From Chloroflexota bacterium (GTDB taxonomy: Bacteria > Chloroflexota > Dehalococcoidia > Lucifugimonadales > Australimonadaceae): a stretch of DNA of 28,333 bases. The stretch covers positions 1-28,333 of the forward strand of contig JACZSI010000003.1 of NCBI GenBank assembly GCA_022574265.1, read 5' to 3'. The notes under the pieces are model-generated. The model searched no databases. It was not told the DNA's origin and saw nothing but the letters and a program-made list of their open reading frames with translations. Shown piece after piece: positions 17,784 through 23,686 of this stretch. Every line of letters begins with the position of its first letter. Positions within the stretch are counted from its first letter, which is position 1. The translations under genes were made by a program, and so were the position numbers.

Positions 17784-18370
17784 GAGCCCCGCGCCTGCAA
17801 GTTCGGGCGTGGGCCGCCCGCTTCGTCGTCGAGCCGCCCGCGCGCCTGCTCCTCGCCCTGCACATCCACCCGAACGCCATCACGGCCGCCGGCTTCGCGG
17901 TCGCGGCCGCAGCCGCGTACCTGCTCGCGGAGGGCCGCCTGTGGCAGGGCGGCATCGTCATGCTCGCCGGTGCGGCGCTGGATATGTACGACGGTGCGGT
18001 CGCCCGGCTGGGGGGCAAGGAATCGACGTTCGGCGCGATGCTGGACTCGGTCCTCGACCGCCTCGGCGAGATCGCCGTCCTGTTCGGGCTGCTCATCTAC
18101 TACGTACGCGGAGCCGACGACGTCGGCGCCTACCTCGCTTTCGGCGCGCTCGCCGCCTCGCTCATGGTCAGCTACCTGCGCGCCCGCTCCGAGGGCCTCG
18201 GCGTGCCGGGCGACGTCGGCCTCATGGGCCGGCCGGAGCGCATCGTCGTCCTTGGCGCCGGGCTGCTGCTGGGCTACCCTGCGTGGGCGCTCGGGATCAT
18301 CGCCGCGCTGGGCTCGCTCACCGTCGTGCAGCGCGCCGTCCACGTCTGGCGCGCCGGCCGCCGCGCGTAG
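17780..18370 (+). CDS. CDP-alcohol phosphatidyltransferase, likely phosphatidylinositol(-phosphate) synthase
   Basis: A membrane enzyme that joins CDP-diacylglycerol to an alcohol headgroup. The complete family signature D-G-x2-A-R-x8-G-x3-D-x3-D is present: Asp71, Gly72, Ala75, Arg76, Gly85, Asp89 and Asp93. Around it are several hydrophobic helices, expected for a six-helix protein of 196 residues. In actinobacteria the enzyme uses inositol 1-phosphate, which the first gene of this operon would supply; phosphatidylglycerophosphate synthase is the main alternative. Start GTG at 17780 overlaps the glycosyltransferase stop. Confidence 0.87.
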   Translation: MRAPRLQVRAWAARFVVEPPARLLLALHIHPNAITAAGFAVAAAAAYLLAEGRLWQGGIVMLAGAALDMYDGAVARLGGKESTFGAMLDSVLDRLGEIAVLFGLLIYYVRGADDVGAYLAFGALAASLMVSYLRARSEGLGVPGDVGLMGRPERIVVLGAGLLLGYPAWALGIIAALGSLTVVQRAVHVWRAGRRA

Positions 18371-18441
18371 GCTCGTATAGAATGGCGCTCCGCCCCCCCC
18401 AAAGCGGGCGCGCCAGCGACGAGACGAGTGAGGAGACGCAC

Positions 18442-19188
18442 ATGGCGCTGTTGGCCGAGGACGACCGCAAGGCGATCGAGAAGCACTTCTCCGAGACGCT
18501 GGAGAGCGACGTCGTCCTGCGGCTCTTCACGCAGTCGGCGGCGCGCAGCTTGCTGATCGTGCCCGGCCAGCAGAGCGGGGACGGCGAGTCCGCGAAGATG
18601 ACGCAGCAGCTGCTCGAGGAGCTCGTCGCGTGCTCGCCGAAGCTCAGCCTCCAGATCCACGACGTGCATGGTGACGGCGCGGACGAAGCGCGGCGCCTCG
18701 GCATCGAGCACATCCCGGCGATCGTGTTCGGCGACGATGAGCACGGCCGCGTGCGGTTCTACGGAACACCCATCGGCAACGAGTTCGGGACCGTCATCGC
18801 CAGCATCGAGGGGCTGTCCAAGGCGCAACCGATGCTGCGGGCTGAGGTCGCGCAAGCGGCCCGCGAGCAGATCGACGAGCCGGTCCACCTGCGGGTCTTC
18901 GTCACACCGACCTGACCGCACTGCCCCCGTGTGGCCCGTGCGGCCCACGCCCTGGCGATGGCCAACGAGCACATCAGCGCCGAGGTCGTCGAGGTGCAGG
19001 AGTTCCCCGACGTCGCCCAGCACTACCAGGTGCGGGGCGTGCCCAAGACCGTCATCAACGACAACGCGGAGTTCGTGGGCGCCGTCCCCGACGAGATGTT
19101 CCTCGACGCGATCCTGGAGTCCCTGGGCAAGCCGCCAGTCGATTGGGCGCTCCCGGAGCCACCGCCCGCCCCGTCCACGCCTCTCTAG
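18442..19188 (+). CDS. Selenoprotein protein-disulfide oxidoreductase, two thioredoxin folds, UPHC active site
   Basis: A continuous 248-residue protein if TGA at 18913-18915 (codon 158) is read as selenocysteine. The frame before it ends RVFVTPT and the frame after continues PHCPRVARAAHALAMANEH, so the TGA replaces the first Cys of a C-P-H-C redox motif, in the right place after a beta strand. The second half also has the cis-Pro motif VRGVPKTVIND. Residues 1-145 form another thioredoxin fold, as in archaeal/bacterial glutaredoxin-like two-domain oxidoreductases, but its usual C-x-x-C is gone (FTQSAARS). Family members exchange thiol/disulfide bonds in the cytoplasm. GAGGAG lies 6 bases before the ATG; ATG 18382 is a weaker in-frame alternative. 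A SECIS-like hairpin follows the TGA. A broken gene is the alternative, but both halves are well kept and in the same frame. Confidence 0.88.
18916..18949 (+). promoter_or_regulatory. Putative bacterial SECIS element of the disulfide oxidoreductase gene
   Basis: After the UGA, CGTG (18928-18931) pairs with CACG (18946-18949), a single T (18932) bulges out, GGCC (18933-18936) pairs with GGCC (18942-18945), and the loop is CGTGC (18937-18941). Loop G residues are 23 and 25 bases after the UGA. A bulged U below a short upper stem with G in the loop is the known arrangement in the E. coli fdhF element. SelB recognition is inferred. An alternative pairing, CCGCAC (18916-18921) with GTGCGG (18938-18943), is possible. 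Confidence 0.65.
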
Positions 19189-19194
19189 GGCCCG

Positions 19195-20296
19195 TTAGTC
19201 GGCCTCGACGACCGATAGCAGGTACTTGCGGATGAACGGGTCCAGCGAGCCGTCCAGCACGGCTTGTGGGTCCGTGGACTCGTGGCCGGTACGGTGGTCC
19301 TTGACCAGCTTGTACGGGTGCAGCACATAGCTCCGTATCTGGTTGCCCCAGCCCGCTGAGACGTGCTCGCCCTTGAGCTTCGCGCGCTCCTCGGCCCGGC
19401 GCGCGATCTCCCGCTCCATGAGCCGGGACCGCAGGATCTTGAGCGCGACCTCCCTGTTCTGGAGCTGCGAGCGCTCGTTCTGGCAGGAGACGACCAGGCC
19501 GCTGGGCAGGTGCGTGAGGCGGACCGCGGTCGAGTTCTTCTGCACGTGCTGCCCGCCCGCCCCGCTTGCCCGAAAGACGTCCATGCGGATGTCGTCCGGG
19601 TCGATCTGGACGTCCACGTCGCCCTCGGCCTCCGGCAGCACCTCGACGAGCGCGAAGGAGGTGTGGCGCGCGTGTGCGGCGTCGTACGGCGAGAGCCGCA
19701 CGAGGCGGTGCACGCCGCGCTCGGCCTTCGCGTAGCCGTAGGCGTGCGGGCCGGTGAGCTCGAGCGTCGCGCTCTTGATGCCCGCCTCCTCGCCCGGGGA
19801 CATATCGAGGACGACCGCCTTGTAGCCGCGGTGCTCCGCCCAGCGCGTGTACATGCGCACGAGCATCTGGGCCCAGTCCTGGGAGTCGGTGCCGCCGGCG
19901 CCGGCGTGGATCGCCAGCAGGGCGCCGCGGTGGTCGTGCTCTCCGGAGAGCACCAGCTCGAACTCGCGCTCCTCGGCCTCGGCGAACAGCGTGGACGCCT
20001 CCGCCTCCAGCTCGCCGCGGATCGATGCGTCGCCGGAGTCGATGGCGAGGTCGAAGAGCTCGACGGTGGACGTGACGCGCCGCTCGAAGCCCTCCCAGCC
20101 GCTGATGGTCTCGCGGAGCCGGGCGAGGTCGCGCATCGCCGCTTGGGCGCGGCGCGGGTCGTCCCAGAAGCCGGGCTCGGCGGCTAGCGCTTCGAGGCGC
20201 TTCGCCTCTGCTTCGCGCGTGGGGAGGTCAAAGCCGCACCATGATGCCGGCGACGTGTGCCGCCAACCGGGTCAGACGTTCTCGCAGCTCTTCCAT
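19195..20296 (-). CDS. prfB: Peptide chain release factor 2, with programmed +1 frameshift
   Basis: RF2 ends translation at UGA and UAA. The gene begins at ATG 20296 (GGAG 7 bases before) and reads 22 codons to CGG CTT TGA. After slipping one base at CTT (20233-20231) it continues in the +1 frame as DLPTREAEAKRLEALAAEPG, then FWDDPRRAQAAMRD, and runs to 19195. Total length is 366 residues, as expected. The GGQ of peptidyl-tRNA hydrolysis is at about 247-249. The codon-reading tripeptide, usually SPF in RF2, is SPY here (TCG CCG TAC). The frameshift lets RF2 level control its own synthesis. The gene runs towards the selenoprotein gene, leaving 6 bases between stops. Confidence 0.95.
20227..20236 (-). 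promoter_or_regulatory. prfB programmed +1 frameshift site
   Basis: The mRNA reads CGG CTT TGA C, the classic CUU-UGA-C slip site of prfB. Zero frame stops at the TGA (20230-20228); the +1 frame starts with GAC (20229-20227). The protein is only complete when both frames are joined. The internal Shine-Dalgarno-like stimulator seen in E. coli (AGGGGG) is weak here: upstream bases are ATGGTGCGG. Confidence 0.92.
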
Positions 20297-20396
20297 GGCG
20301 TGGCTCCGGGGAGCTATCTTGGATGTGGGCCGACTCGATTGTACCACGGGCACCGCATGGTGGCCCGGTGGACGCCCATCGAGAGACCCGCACGGA

Positions 20397-20474
20397 TGGT
20401 CGGGGTGCCCGGATTCGAACCGGAGACCTCTTGCCCCCCAGGCAAGCGCGCTGACCGTGCTGCGCCACACCCCG
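20397..20474 (-). tRNA. tRNA-Pro, anticodon GGG
   Basis: The minus strand folds into a complete cloverleaf: acceptor CGGGGTG with CACCCCG, D-stem GCGC with GCGC, anticodon stem CTTGC with GCAAG around the loop CTGGGGG (anticodon GGG), and T-arm with TTCGAAT. The discriminator is A at 20400, and CCA is encoded at 20399-20397. A weak promoter may lie just upstream (TTCCGC, 17 bases, TAGGAT ending at 20483). prfB follows about 100 bases downstream on the same strand. Confidence 0.95.
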
Positions 20475-20523
20475 CGACCCACATCCTATCAGCGGGTCCG
20501 AAGCGGCGGAAGCCGTGGTCTCG

Positions 20524-20832
20524 CTACGCGGCCGCTGGCACGCGGGCGCGCTTGAGCGAGCGGTGTATCGTGCGGGGGCTGACGCTGAAGCGGTCGGCCA
20601 CCTGGAACACGCTCAAGCCCTCATCGCGGTACGCGGCGATGACCTCGTCGTCGCGGTTGCGCTGCTTGTAGGCCTGGTACCAGGCGGGGTCGTCGTACTT
20701 GCACTGCGGCAGGGGGCACTGGAGGCACGAGAGCGCGACCTCGCAGCCCGTGTCGGCGTAGTGCATCAGCTCGGGCAGCCCGTCCAGGACAGGCTCGTGG
20801 CGCCGTCGTCGTGACCTGGCATATGTGCGCAT
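20524..20832 (-). CDS. Small Cys-cluster protein with C-terminal helix-turn-helix
   Basis: A 102-residue protein with two parts. The first has an Arg-rich start and a Cys cluster, GCEVALSCLQCPLPQCKYDDP, with spacing C-x6-C-x2-C-x4-C that could bind a metal or an Fe-S cluster. The second is a helix-turn-helix (DEVIAAYRDEGLSVFQVADR, then FSVSPRTIHRSLKRARV) like those of resolvases. I have the impression that proteins with a C-x2-C-P-L-P-x-C-x-Y-D motif are common in Chloroflexota, but that is recall. The start at 20832 is preferred to ATG 20841 because GGAG lies 9 bases before the former and touches the latter. It follows the terminase-like gene by 53 bases on the same strand and could share its transcript. 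Confidence 0.8.
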   Translation of the reverse strand: MRTYARSRRRRHEPVLDGLPELMHYADTGCEVALSCLQCPLPQCKYDDPAWYQAYKQRNRDDEVIAAYRDEGLSVFQVADRFSVSPRTIHRSLKRARVPAAA

Positions 20833-20885
20833 CTCCCTCATCTCCTTTCAGCGGCTCGTGCTAATCGGCTGTTCCTACGTTGGTT

Positions 20886-22238
20886 CTAGGACGCGAGCGC
20901 GGCCTCAGGCTCAGCGGCCACCGCGGCCGTGTGCCCCGGCGGGTCGGCGAGCAGCAGCAGTCCGCGCAGGAAGCCCTCGTCGGCGGACGGCAGCTCGACG
21001 CTGACGTGCCCGCCCGCTGCGAACGCGGCGGACGCGCTCTCGATCTCGTGGCGCAGGATGCGGTATTCGGGGGAGCCGTCGGCGCGATAGAGGCGGACGC
21101 GGCCGGTATGCGCCGCGGCCATCAGCCCGAGGGCCTGCGCCGAGGCTTCGTGCTCCGCGCTGGTCGTCCACGCCACCTGTGGGCGCCCGAGCGCTCGGGC
21201 GAGCAGGTGGCGCAGCTGGCTGGCCGCGGCCGGGCTCGCGCCGGGTGCGTCGGCGATGACGTGTGTGCAGCCCCACGTCTCGCCGACGACTTCGGCGATG
21301 CCCTGGGCGAGTGCTTGAGCGTCGGGGGCTTCGAGCCAGCGGTGCTCGATCACGCGGAGCGCCCCCGGTGCGTCCTCGGCGATCGTGACGACGGCCGTCG
21401 CGCCGTGCGCGGGGGCGTCCCAGCCGAGGCCCGCCTTGCCAACGCTGGCTCGTTGTGGGAGCCGCGTGACGACGATTGAGGCGCGCGCCGGCACGCCGGG
21501 GGTCGGAGCGTGCCGGCGCGCATGGTCGCCGTCGAGCGCGCGTTGCTGCGCCTCTGGGACGAGTGGGCCGGTGGCCGGAGTGGGGACGAGCGCATAGCGG
21601 GCCTGGAACTCCGGGCTCGCCTCACCCAGCCGGTCCCTAGCGTCGCTGACGCGTCCGCCGTAGCCGGGCAGCTCGTCCGCCGCCTGCTGCCACGGCACGC
21701 GGAAGTGGCGCCTGGGGAGCCCTGCGCTCTCCAAGCGGCGGTTGGCCTGCTTGCGCGCCTCGAACGCGGTCTCGCCGTTCCACGCCGTCCCGTAGAGGAC
21801 CGTCGTCGCGCCGGATGCCGCGGCAAGCAGCTCGAGGTGGGCGAGCGTCGTGGGATCGAGCGCCTCGGCGTTCGTGACCTGGAGCAGCCCGAAAGGACCG
21901 TGCGCGGCCGCCGCCTCCTCGGGCGTGAGGAAGCAGACCTCCGCCCGGCCGAGCCGGACGCGGTTGCCGTAGACCCAGGTGAGCCCGCTGGCGGCCCCCG
22001 CGCGCAGGTGGCGTGCGAGGCGGTCGGCGTCGGGATGGCGGTGAGCTGGCCCGACGTGGAGGAGCCGGACGCTCTCGTTGACGTGTAAGCCGAGGAGCAG
22101 GACCTCGAGCTGGGCCGCGATCTCGCGTGCGCCCGCACCGCGGGCCATCTCGACGGTGATCGTGAGGCCGCGCTCATGCAGCACGCTGTCGAGGACAGCG
22201 TGGGCGATCTCGGTCTGGTAGGGCGCCAGTTCTTGCAT
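20886..22238 (-). CDS. Degenerate terminase-large-subunit-like protein
   Basis: The 450-residue protein has the architecture of phage terminase large subunits: an N-terminal ATPase region (LAPYQTEIAHAVLDSVL then LTITVEMARGAG), a middle linker (TTVLYGTAWNGETAFEARKQ, RDRLGEASPEFQARYALVPT, LDGDHARRHAP) and a C-terminal RNase H-like nuclease region (VIADAPG, GLMAAAHTGRVRLYRADGSP). Yet the catalytic residues look lost: the Walker A position reads GAGARE (35-39, no Lys), the Walker B position reads LLQVTNAEALD (118-128) instead of an acidic VDE-type strand, and the first nuclease motif is GLGWDAP. The frame is intact, so this looks like a kept, domesticated gene rather than decay. The family call is recognition of pattern, not a search. 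The promoter carries LexA-type boxes. No other phage genes are nearby. Confidence 0.68.
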   Translation of the reverse strand: MQELAPYQTEIAHAVLDSVLHERGLTITVEMARGAGAREIAAQLEVLLLGLHVNESVRLLHVGPAHRHPDADRLARHLRAGAASGLTWVYGNRVRLGRAEVCFLTPEEAAAAHGPFGLLQVTNAEALDPTTLAHLELLAAASGATTVLYGTAWNGETAFEARKQANRRLESAGLPRRHFRVPWQQAADELPGYGGRVSDARDRLGEASPEFQARYALVPTPATGPLVPEAQQRALDGDHARRHAPTPGVPARASIVVTRLPQRASVGKAGLGWDAPAHGATAVVTIAEDAPGALRVIEHRWLEAPDAQALAQGIAEVVGETWGCTHVIADAPGASPAAASQLRHLLARALGRPQVAWTTSAEHEASAQALGLMAAAHTGRVRLYRADGSPEYRILRHEIESASAAFAAGGHVSVELPSADEGFLRGLLLLADPPGHTAAVAAEPEAALAS

Positions 22239-22246
22239 CGGATTCC

Positions 22247-22258
22247 GTACACCCGTTC
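22247..22258. promoter_or_regulatory. LexA-type box 1 (one mismatch)
   Basis: GTAC-ACCC-GTTC differs by one base from GAAC-N4-GTTC. It lies just after the predicted RNA start of the terminase-like gene, centred 30 bases from box 2. Confidence 0.5.
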
Positions 22259-22270
22259 TAAAGTGGGGCT

Positions 22271-22299
22271 ATAGTAGAACGCCCGTTCTGGCATGTCAA
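22271..22299 (-). promoter_or_regulatory. Promoter of the terminase-like gene
   Basis: On the minus strand TTGACA (22299-22294) is followed after exactly 17 bases by TACTAT (22276-22271). RNA would start near 22264, leaving a leader of about 25 bases before ATG 22238. LexA-type box 2 fills the spacer between the two hexamers, so a bound repressor would block polymerase. Confidence 0.75.
22277..22288. promoter_or_regulatory. LexA-type box 2 (perfect)
   Basis: GAAC-GCCC-GTTC is an exact match to the GAAC-N4-GTTC core of LexA boxes in Gram-positive bacteria; with its flanks (AGAACG and CGTTCT, 22276-22289) the half-sites are 6 bases each. It lies between the -35 and -10 of the terminase-like gene. 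Confidence 0.7.
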
Positions 22300-22309
22300 C
22301 CCAAGAACG

Positions 22310-22321
22310 GAACAGATGTGC
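22310..22321. promoter_or_regulatory. LexA-type box 3 (one mismatch)
   Basis: GAAC-AGAT-GTGC differs by one base from GAAC-N4-GTTC. It lies upstream of the -35, centred 33 bases from box 2, about three helical turns, so all three boxes would face roughly the same side of the DNA. Confidence 0.45.
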
Positions 22322-22376
22322 TGGGATCGGGGAAGGGCAGCTTCTGGTGCGGCCTCACTCGGGCCGAGGGGGCCGT

Positions 22377-22958
22377 CTAGCAGGCCGCGGCCAGCAGGAG
22401 CGCGTTGCGCGTGTCCGTGCTGGTGGGGTGCACGAGCTCGCCGCGCTCGATGTGGAGGCGCAGCGCGCCGTCCAGGAACGTCAGGATGCCGTCCGGCAGG
22501 CTCAGGAACGCGGCATCGCGCACGCTCTGCTGGAACGGGTACATCGCGGACTTGTGCGGGTCGAGCTTGTCGGCCAGGAACACGACCTGCCCGACGGGCG
22601 CGAGGTCCGCGTGCGCCGTCGTGTGCCAGCGAACGCCGTCGAGGACGTCCGGGTCGTCGATCGCGCCGTCGGCAGCGAGCCACGCGGCCCCCACGGGGCC
22701 GTGCAGCAGGACCGGCGCGTACCGCTCGACCGCGTTGATGGCGAGGCCGGCGCGCTCCGCCTCCTCGAGCAGCCGCGGGCCGGGGATGTGGCGTGCCACG
22801 TCGTGGGCGGCGGCCGTGAGCTCGGCCGTGTCCGCGTCCACGCCGTGCGCCTCGCCGAGGTCGCGCGCGATCTCGCGGACGCGGCCGACGTGCGCGCGCA
22901 GCCCGGCCGGCAGCGCGTCGAGCCGGGCTTGGAGCGTGGGTGGGAGCTCGATGGCCAT
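22377..22958 (-). CDS. yqeK: HD-domain hydrolase, YqeK-like (diadenosine tetraphosphatase)
   Basis: YqeK-type HD proteins split Ap4A symmetrically into two ADP using a di-iron centre. The metal ligands are in place: His23 (RAHVGRV), His52-Asp53 in AAAHDVARH, His86 in LLHGPVGAAWL, His112 in VRWHTTAHADL and Asp130 in VVFLADKLDP. The length of 193 residues is right. The start ATG 22958 follows the HIT gene by 5 bases. The partner is suggestive, since HIT proteins also act on dinucleotide or nucleoside-phosphate compounds. After its stop come 138 bases up to the terminase-like promoter, with no clear terminator. Confidence 0.88.
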   Translation of the reverse strand: MAIELPPTLQARLDALPAGLRAHVGRVREIARDLGEAHGVDADTAELTAAAHDVARHIPGPRLLEEAERAGLAINAVERYAPVLLHGPVGAAWLAADGAIDDPDVLDGVRWHTTAHADLAPVGQVVFLADKLDPHKSAMYPFQQSVRDAAFLSLPDGILTFLDGALRLHIERGELVHPTSTDTRNALLLAAAC

Positions 22959-22963
22959 GCGGC

Positions 22964-23314
22964 CTAGGCCATCGGGCCGAGCGGCCGGCCGCCCAGGACG
23001 TGCAGGTGGAAGTGCGGCACCTCCTGGCCGGAGTCGGGGCCCTGGTTGACGACGATCCGGTAGCCGCCGGCCGCGAGTCCCGCTTGCCGTGCGACCGCAG
23101 GCGCGACCTCGAAGCAGTGCGCCGCGGCGGCGGCCTGCTCGTCCGTCGCGTCGGCGAGGGCCTCCACGTGGGCGTAGGGGATCAGCAGCAGGTGCACCGG
23201 CGCCTTGGGGTTGATGTCGCGGATGGCGAAGGCCGTCGCGTCGTCGAAGAGCTTCTCGGACGGGATGTCGCCGCGGCCGATCTTGCAGAAGATGCAGTCG
23301 TCGCTTCGGGCCAT
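22964..23314 (-). CDS. HIT-family nucleotide hydrolase (HinT-like)
   Basis: A 116-residue Hint-branch HIT protein, which cleaves purine nucleoside phosphoramidates and adenylated intermediates. It begins DCIFCKIGRGDIPSEKLFDD, the usual Hint opening with Cys7 and Cys10, and ends with the catalytic HFHLHVLGGRPL (101-112), where His103 is the expected nucleophile. GYRIVVNQGPDSGQEVPHFH is also standard. It sits between the RAM-domain gene (15 bases upstream) and yqeK (5 bases downstream), in one likely operon. The ribosome site is weak. Confidence 0.95.
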   Translation of the reverse strand: MARSDDCIFCKIGRGDIPSEKLFDDATAFAIRDINPKAPVHLLLIPYAHVEALADATDEQAAAAAHCFEVAPAVARQAGLAAGGYRIVVNQGPDSGQEVPHFHLHVLGGRPLGPMA

Positions 23315-23329
23315 GACGGCGCTCGGGGG

Positions 23330-23575
23330 CTAGCCGGGGCCGCCCACCGCCAGGCACGTGACGGTGCGCTGGATGCCGTCGATCGTGTGCACGCTGCCGG
23401 TGACGGCGTCGCCCACGGAGCCCAGGTCGTCGGCTTCGATGATCGCGATGATGTCGTAGGGGCCCGTGACGACGTCCACGGAGGAGACGCTTCCGACCCC
23501 GCGGAGCTTGGACACGACGTCCTTCGTCTTGCCCACCGTGGTCTCGATCAGCACGAACGCCTTCGTCTTCGCCAT
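23330..23575 (-). CDS. Stand-alone Lrp/AsnC-type RAM ligand-binding domain protein
   Basis: An 81-residue protein consisting only of the ligand-binding domain of Lrp/AsnC regulators, with no DNA-binding part. The pattern is AFVLIETTVGKTKDVVSKLR, SVDVVTGPYDIIAIIEADD, then DGIQRTVTCLAV. Stand-alone RAM proteins bind amino acids and can form rings or join full-length Lrp regulators, but the ligand here is unknown. ATG 23575 is chosen because GGAGGGGAG stands just before it. It is the first gene of the RAM-HIT-yqeK group and has its own promoter. Confidence 0.9.
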   Translation of the reverse strand: MAKTKAFVLIETTVGKTKDVVSKLRGVGSVSSVDVVTGPYDIIAIIEADDLGSVGDAVTGSVHTIDGIQRTVTCLAVGGPG

Positions 23576-23592
23576 GATGCGCTCCCCTCCGG

Positions 23593-23615
23593 CCGTGGCC
23601 CCGTTGATGCCACGG
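23593..23615. repeat. Inverted repeat over the RAM-gene transcription start
   Basis: CCGTGGC and GCCACGG are perfect 7-base arms separated by 9 bases. One arm covers the predicted RNA start (about 23610) just after the -10 box, so it is better placed as a protein-binding operator than as an RNA hairpin. No regulator is identified. Confidence 0.45.
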
Positions 23616-23616
23616 G

Positions 23617-23645
23617 ATGATATGCGCGGCCACAAGGAGCGTCAA
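23617..23645 (-). promoter_or_regulatory. Promoter of the RAM-HIT-yqeK operon
   Basis: On the minus strand TTGACG (23645-23640) is followed after 17 bases by TATCAT (23622-23617), with RNA start expected near 23610 and the GGAGGGGAG ribosome site downstream. Five of six bases match consensus in each hexamer. Confidence 0.68.
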
Positions 23646-23686
23646 CGCTGGCTGAGGGGAAGAGGTTCGGAAGAGGCCTGGATGCG

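Noticed and set aside
18442..18930. Truncated thioredoxin-like gene followed by a separate small gene (pseudogene reading)
   Set aside because: Both parts are in the same frame, well kept, and joined by a single TGA exactly at a redox Cys with a SECIS-like hairpin; selenocysteine explains this better.
20397..20474. tRNA-Sec candidate
   Set aside because: The only tRNA seen is a normal-length tRNA-Pro with anticodon GGG; no long tRNA with a TCA anticodon was found in the gaps I read.
22321..22376. Terminator after yqeK
   Set aside because: Only a 5-bp GC stem (CGGCC/GGCCG) without a T-run is visible, too little to support a terminator.
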